Below, piece by piece: positions 7,969-10,359 of a stretch of 10,359 nt of DNA. How positions within the stretch are numbered: the stretch's first letter is position 1; every line of letters begins with the position of its first letter. Position numbers and translations under genes: made by a program. Origin of the DNA: Beroe ovata (Eukaryota; Ctenophora; Nuda; Beroida; Beroidae); NCBI GenBank assembly GCA_946803715.1, contig CAMPET010000116.1, positions 1-10,359 on the forward strand, read 5' to 3'. The notes under the pieces are model-generated. The model saw only the letters and a list, made by a program, of their open reading frames with translations, ran no database searches and was not told where the DNA came from.

Positions 7969-9393
7969 CGTCGATCATTCTAATTTTAGCGTTGATTCAG
8001 TATTCCCAATGTTTGTAGTCAACAACTTATAGCACCATGAGGAGCTGAGTTGATTGTTGTAGTCATGGTGATAAGTGATAATTGTTGATAGTAAGTATGA
8101 AACGGGAAGGATGTAACAGGAAGCGCAGCTCCACGCGCGCGAGCAGGTTGAATACACAGCGCTGAAATAGCGTGTTTACTACCTCAACCGCTGAGCGCGT
8201 TCCAAATAGTTATAATTTCATGCAACATGAAATAAAGTGTGCTAGAAGATGGGTCATGGGCCTGCTTGTTTGCTGCGCTCGTTCTCAGACAAATCAGTCA
8301 CCAGCAGTAATTACAAACTTACAACTGATGAAGCTCCATACCGACTTCTTATGGGTGGTTATTCGATTTGGGTAAATCACTAACTTCAGTAACTTGAGTA
8401 AGCATAATCCGGACACGCCGATATCACATACCATTAACCAGCACTTCATTATATTTCAANAGGAATACCAGAAATTTCCTTCAAATTCGTAATTTCCATT
8501 TTCCACTGTAGAGTGTTACACTGGTACTGGATCACTGCTACTGGGAGTTGAAACCACTTAAAGTCTACCTTAACCAATCTAAATTAACATCCACCAGGTT
8601 ATCAAATGGACATAGGAAGGTAAATCCACCCAGACATCAAGATTACTCCTATTCTACCATCTAAGATAGCATAACTTGTTCAGGAGTTAAATGCCAGTGC
8701 AATGTACCTACATTATACAAGTGACGATACATTATGAGTACACAACGATAAACAGGATAATGATAAGGATCAGAGATAAGGCTTTATAGTAAAAAGAGAG
8801 ACTGTATTTTCACAAAGATGTCATCCATTACTGCATTCAATTGTTATTTTGTTATTTTGTTACGTGTCACACCACATTTTGAACTTGCAGACCTTTTCCG
8901 AATTGCAAAACTCATAGGACTCATAATAAGTGCCTATCACAATATCACATTCCGTACACAACATGAAATAGGTATCGGTAGCCTTACATCATACTTATCC
9001 TGTTGCTCGTAGCAACGTGTCTAGATAAAGCTATACTGCTCAATTATGATGCTTACACCAGTTTACTCCTTATTGTGACGTAGATTATTGTGGTAAATGT
9101 AACATTGTAACATTATTGTGATAAAACGTAGTAGTAAAAGAGCAGGTCTTTGCTGCTGTACACAGGCATGTCAGAAATTATTGACCACAGTTCAGGGACA
9201 GTTGCGCATGCTCCAACGTCTGGAAGCCCATTTCATTGCTGATACCACCTCTTTGCTCCAAAATCAATAATGCTCATATTATATGCCGTGTTAGAACTTC
9301 TCATGCATTCATACTACTATAGGTGAAGACGATGCCACATAAATTGAGACTCTAGTAACATACGCACTACTCCAATATATCATTAGCTCTATC
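7969..9393. other. Divergent intergenic spacer, no gene seen; unknown base at 8460
   Basis: The spacer separates the starts of the two head-to-head genes. Open frames in it are short and lack protein-like composition or splice support. A small CpG-rich patch lies at about 8125-8200 (CACGCGCGCGAGC and CTGAGCGCGTT), 150-230 nt upstream of the minus-strand start, where a promoter would be expected; no TATA box or initiator can be defended. An unknown base sits at 8460. TGTAACAT is doubled near 9098-9113. Confidence 0.4.
8019..8066 (-). other. Possible 15-codon upstream ORF before the RhoGAP-like gene
   Basis: On the minus strand CACCATGA starts a 15-codon frame (M T T T I N S A P H G A I S C, stop) that ends about 50 nt before the proposed start codon at 7968. 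If the transcript begins further upstream, this would be an upstream ORF in its 5' leader. The start context (ACC before ATG) is reasonable. A chance ORF of this length is common. Confidence 0.2.
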
Positions 9394-10339
9394 ATGGTCG
9401 GCGACACGAGCTCTGAGGGTGAGTGAAATTTCCTTATTTGGCAGAGTTTTCCAGTTTAACCACTTTGTCAGTGGTTATTCAACTCACACACGTCTTGATG
9501 TATCATCTCCCGGGTTTAATAACGTTTTCAAACATGATTAACACGTAAAGAAGCGTGTTAAACCATTTTTGTCAAATCACGTGCGAATTGACTCTATCAT
9601 CCCAGGATCGGAATGCAAGATATCACGTCCAATTCACAAGTACCTGGTAATAATCACGCTCATTTACTACGGACAAGCGACAGCGGTGTGCTGTTCAATC
9701 AGATACGGATTCCTGGCCGACTCCTTCTCAGGACGCAACATCTCCAGTACAGTGTACGGGGCTATGGAGGGGAGCATGTTTGTGGGTTTTGTCGGTGTGT
9801 ACATGGCGGGGGGCGTGGAGTGTGCCATGAAGCACGCCACCAGTAGGACGCTGCTTGCCGGCGTGACGGGCGGATTTGCAGTCACTTCACTCGCTACAGG
9901 AGTGGTTTTCCTCATCGACAACAACATCGCTCTGATTGCGATCTCCACAGCTCTGCGCATCACTCAGGGTGTGTTTTCCTACGCTTGCTCGCTCGTCGCT
10001 GTGGACTTCATCAACGCTCAACTATCGACCCAATTCGATCTGATCAATGGACTGCTCAGTATGGGGTTTTTCAGTGGCCACGGATTGGCAGAAGTATTCG
10101 GTTGTCTGCTCTACGATTCATTTGGCTACGTGCCTCCATTCATCTTTGCATCAAGTACTGCGATCATTGCCACGTGCATGATACTCACTGTTATCCCTAA
10201 GTGTACCACGTACCTTGCATCGCATGACGAGTACTTGATGATTGACAACTCTGACGTCTCCAGTCAGAAGATCACCAAAGCTGTCATCCTGCCAATAACA
10301 GCAGTTGCCCTCGTATGCATTTTCTACGGGGCTCTCCAG
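9394..10339 (+). CDS. SLC18B1-like major facilitator transporter, 5' part (exons 1-2)
   Basis: Exon 1 is 9394-9418 (MVGDTSSEG, donor G|gtgagt). A 187-nt phase-1 intron is followed by exon 2, 9606-10339 (acceptor atcccag, donor CAG|gtatgt, phase 0), giving 253 codons; the gene continues past the window. An in-frame TAA at 9340-9342 upstream, with no ATG in between, supports this start unless earlier exons exist. The product is a multipass membrane protein with seven hydrophobic segments near residues 21-39, 57-78, 90-112, 117-141, 153-177, 184-205 and 233-252. ALRITQG (Arg126) matches the MFS helix-4 R..QG motif. CLLYDSFGYVPPFI matches the LYQSFGY.VPFI signature after helix 5 in SLC18B1, a vesicular polyamine transporter. 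Length and segment spacing match the N-terminal half of that family. The loop 2-3 motif A and the GPP.GG motif of helix 5 are degenerate, so this is probably a divergent paralogue. Substrate is unknown; related vesicular carriers work as proton antiporters. Confidence 0.82.
9457..9477. repeat. Small hairpin in the first intron of the transporter gene
   Basis: TAACCAC (9457-9463) and GTGGTTA (9471-9477) are exact reverse complements around a 7-nt loop, within the intron at 9419-9605. No function can be assigned. Confidence 0.4.
9538..9561. repeat. Second small hairpin in the same intron
   Basis: TTAACACG (9538-9545) pairs exactly with CGTGTTAA (9554-9561) around an 8-nt loop. An outer GGTTTAA (9513-9519) is complementary to TTAAACC (9558-9564), so two alternative pairings exist. 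It lies 44 nt before the acceptor, close to where a branch point would be expected. Confidence 0.4.
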
Positions 10340-10359
10340 GTATGTAATGAACATTCATT

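Noticed and set aside
9168-9242. 24-codon frame (M S E I I D H S S G...) as a possible first exon of the transporter gene
   Set aside because: Plausible cytosolic N-terminus, but it ends in a stop and has no convincing donor to connect to 9394 or 9606.
9613-9963. Open frames on both strands inside the transporter exon
   Set aside because: They overlap the well-supported transmembrane coding frame and have no family resemblance.

Overview
The window looks like nuclear DNA of a compact-genome eukaryote, most likely an invertebrate animal. Both recognisable genes are split by short GT-AG introns (54 to 205 nt in the reconstructed models). Their products belong to families common in animals: a RhoGAP-fold protein and an SLC18B1-like MFS transporter. 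There is no sign of bacterial organisation, no rRNA or tRNA gene and no CRISPR array. The species cannot be named from the sequence. Three single unknown bases (2216, 3555, 8460) show that this is a draft assembly.

Layout: positions 1-5350 hold no gene that I can support. The segment is built of pyrimidine-rich tracts (319-466, 524-581, 803-1028, 1311-1360), two diverged copies of one ~520-570 nt repeat (1698-2215 and 3556-4122), GC-rich foldback sequences (2515-2587, 2650-2693, 4124-4516), a stretch with CCACGCCC/GGGCGTGG motifs (3060-3363) and an AT-rich minisatellite (4637-4700). The repeat copies are cut exactly at unknown bases 2216 and 3555. Their tandem arrangement may therefore be a scaffolding or haplotype artefact.

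Positions 5356-7968 (minus strand) carry a gene that I reconstructed as ten exons with mutually consistent splice phases and a 549-residue product. Its C-terminal third reads as a RhoGAP-like domain in which the position of the catalytic arginine finger is occupied by glutamine. Positions 7969-9393 are a spacer without recognisable genes between two divergently oriented genes. Positions 9394-10339 (plus strand) carry the first two coding exons (253 codons) of an SLC18B1-like major facilitator transporter, which continues beyond the window.

The two genes are head-to-head about 1.4 kb apart, but nothing indicates that they share a pathway. I did not find a convincing new multi-gene system. The points most worth following are the glutamine-for-arginine RhoGAP protein, the N-bounded duplicated repeat and the family of GC-rich foldback elements.
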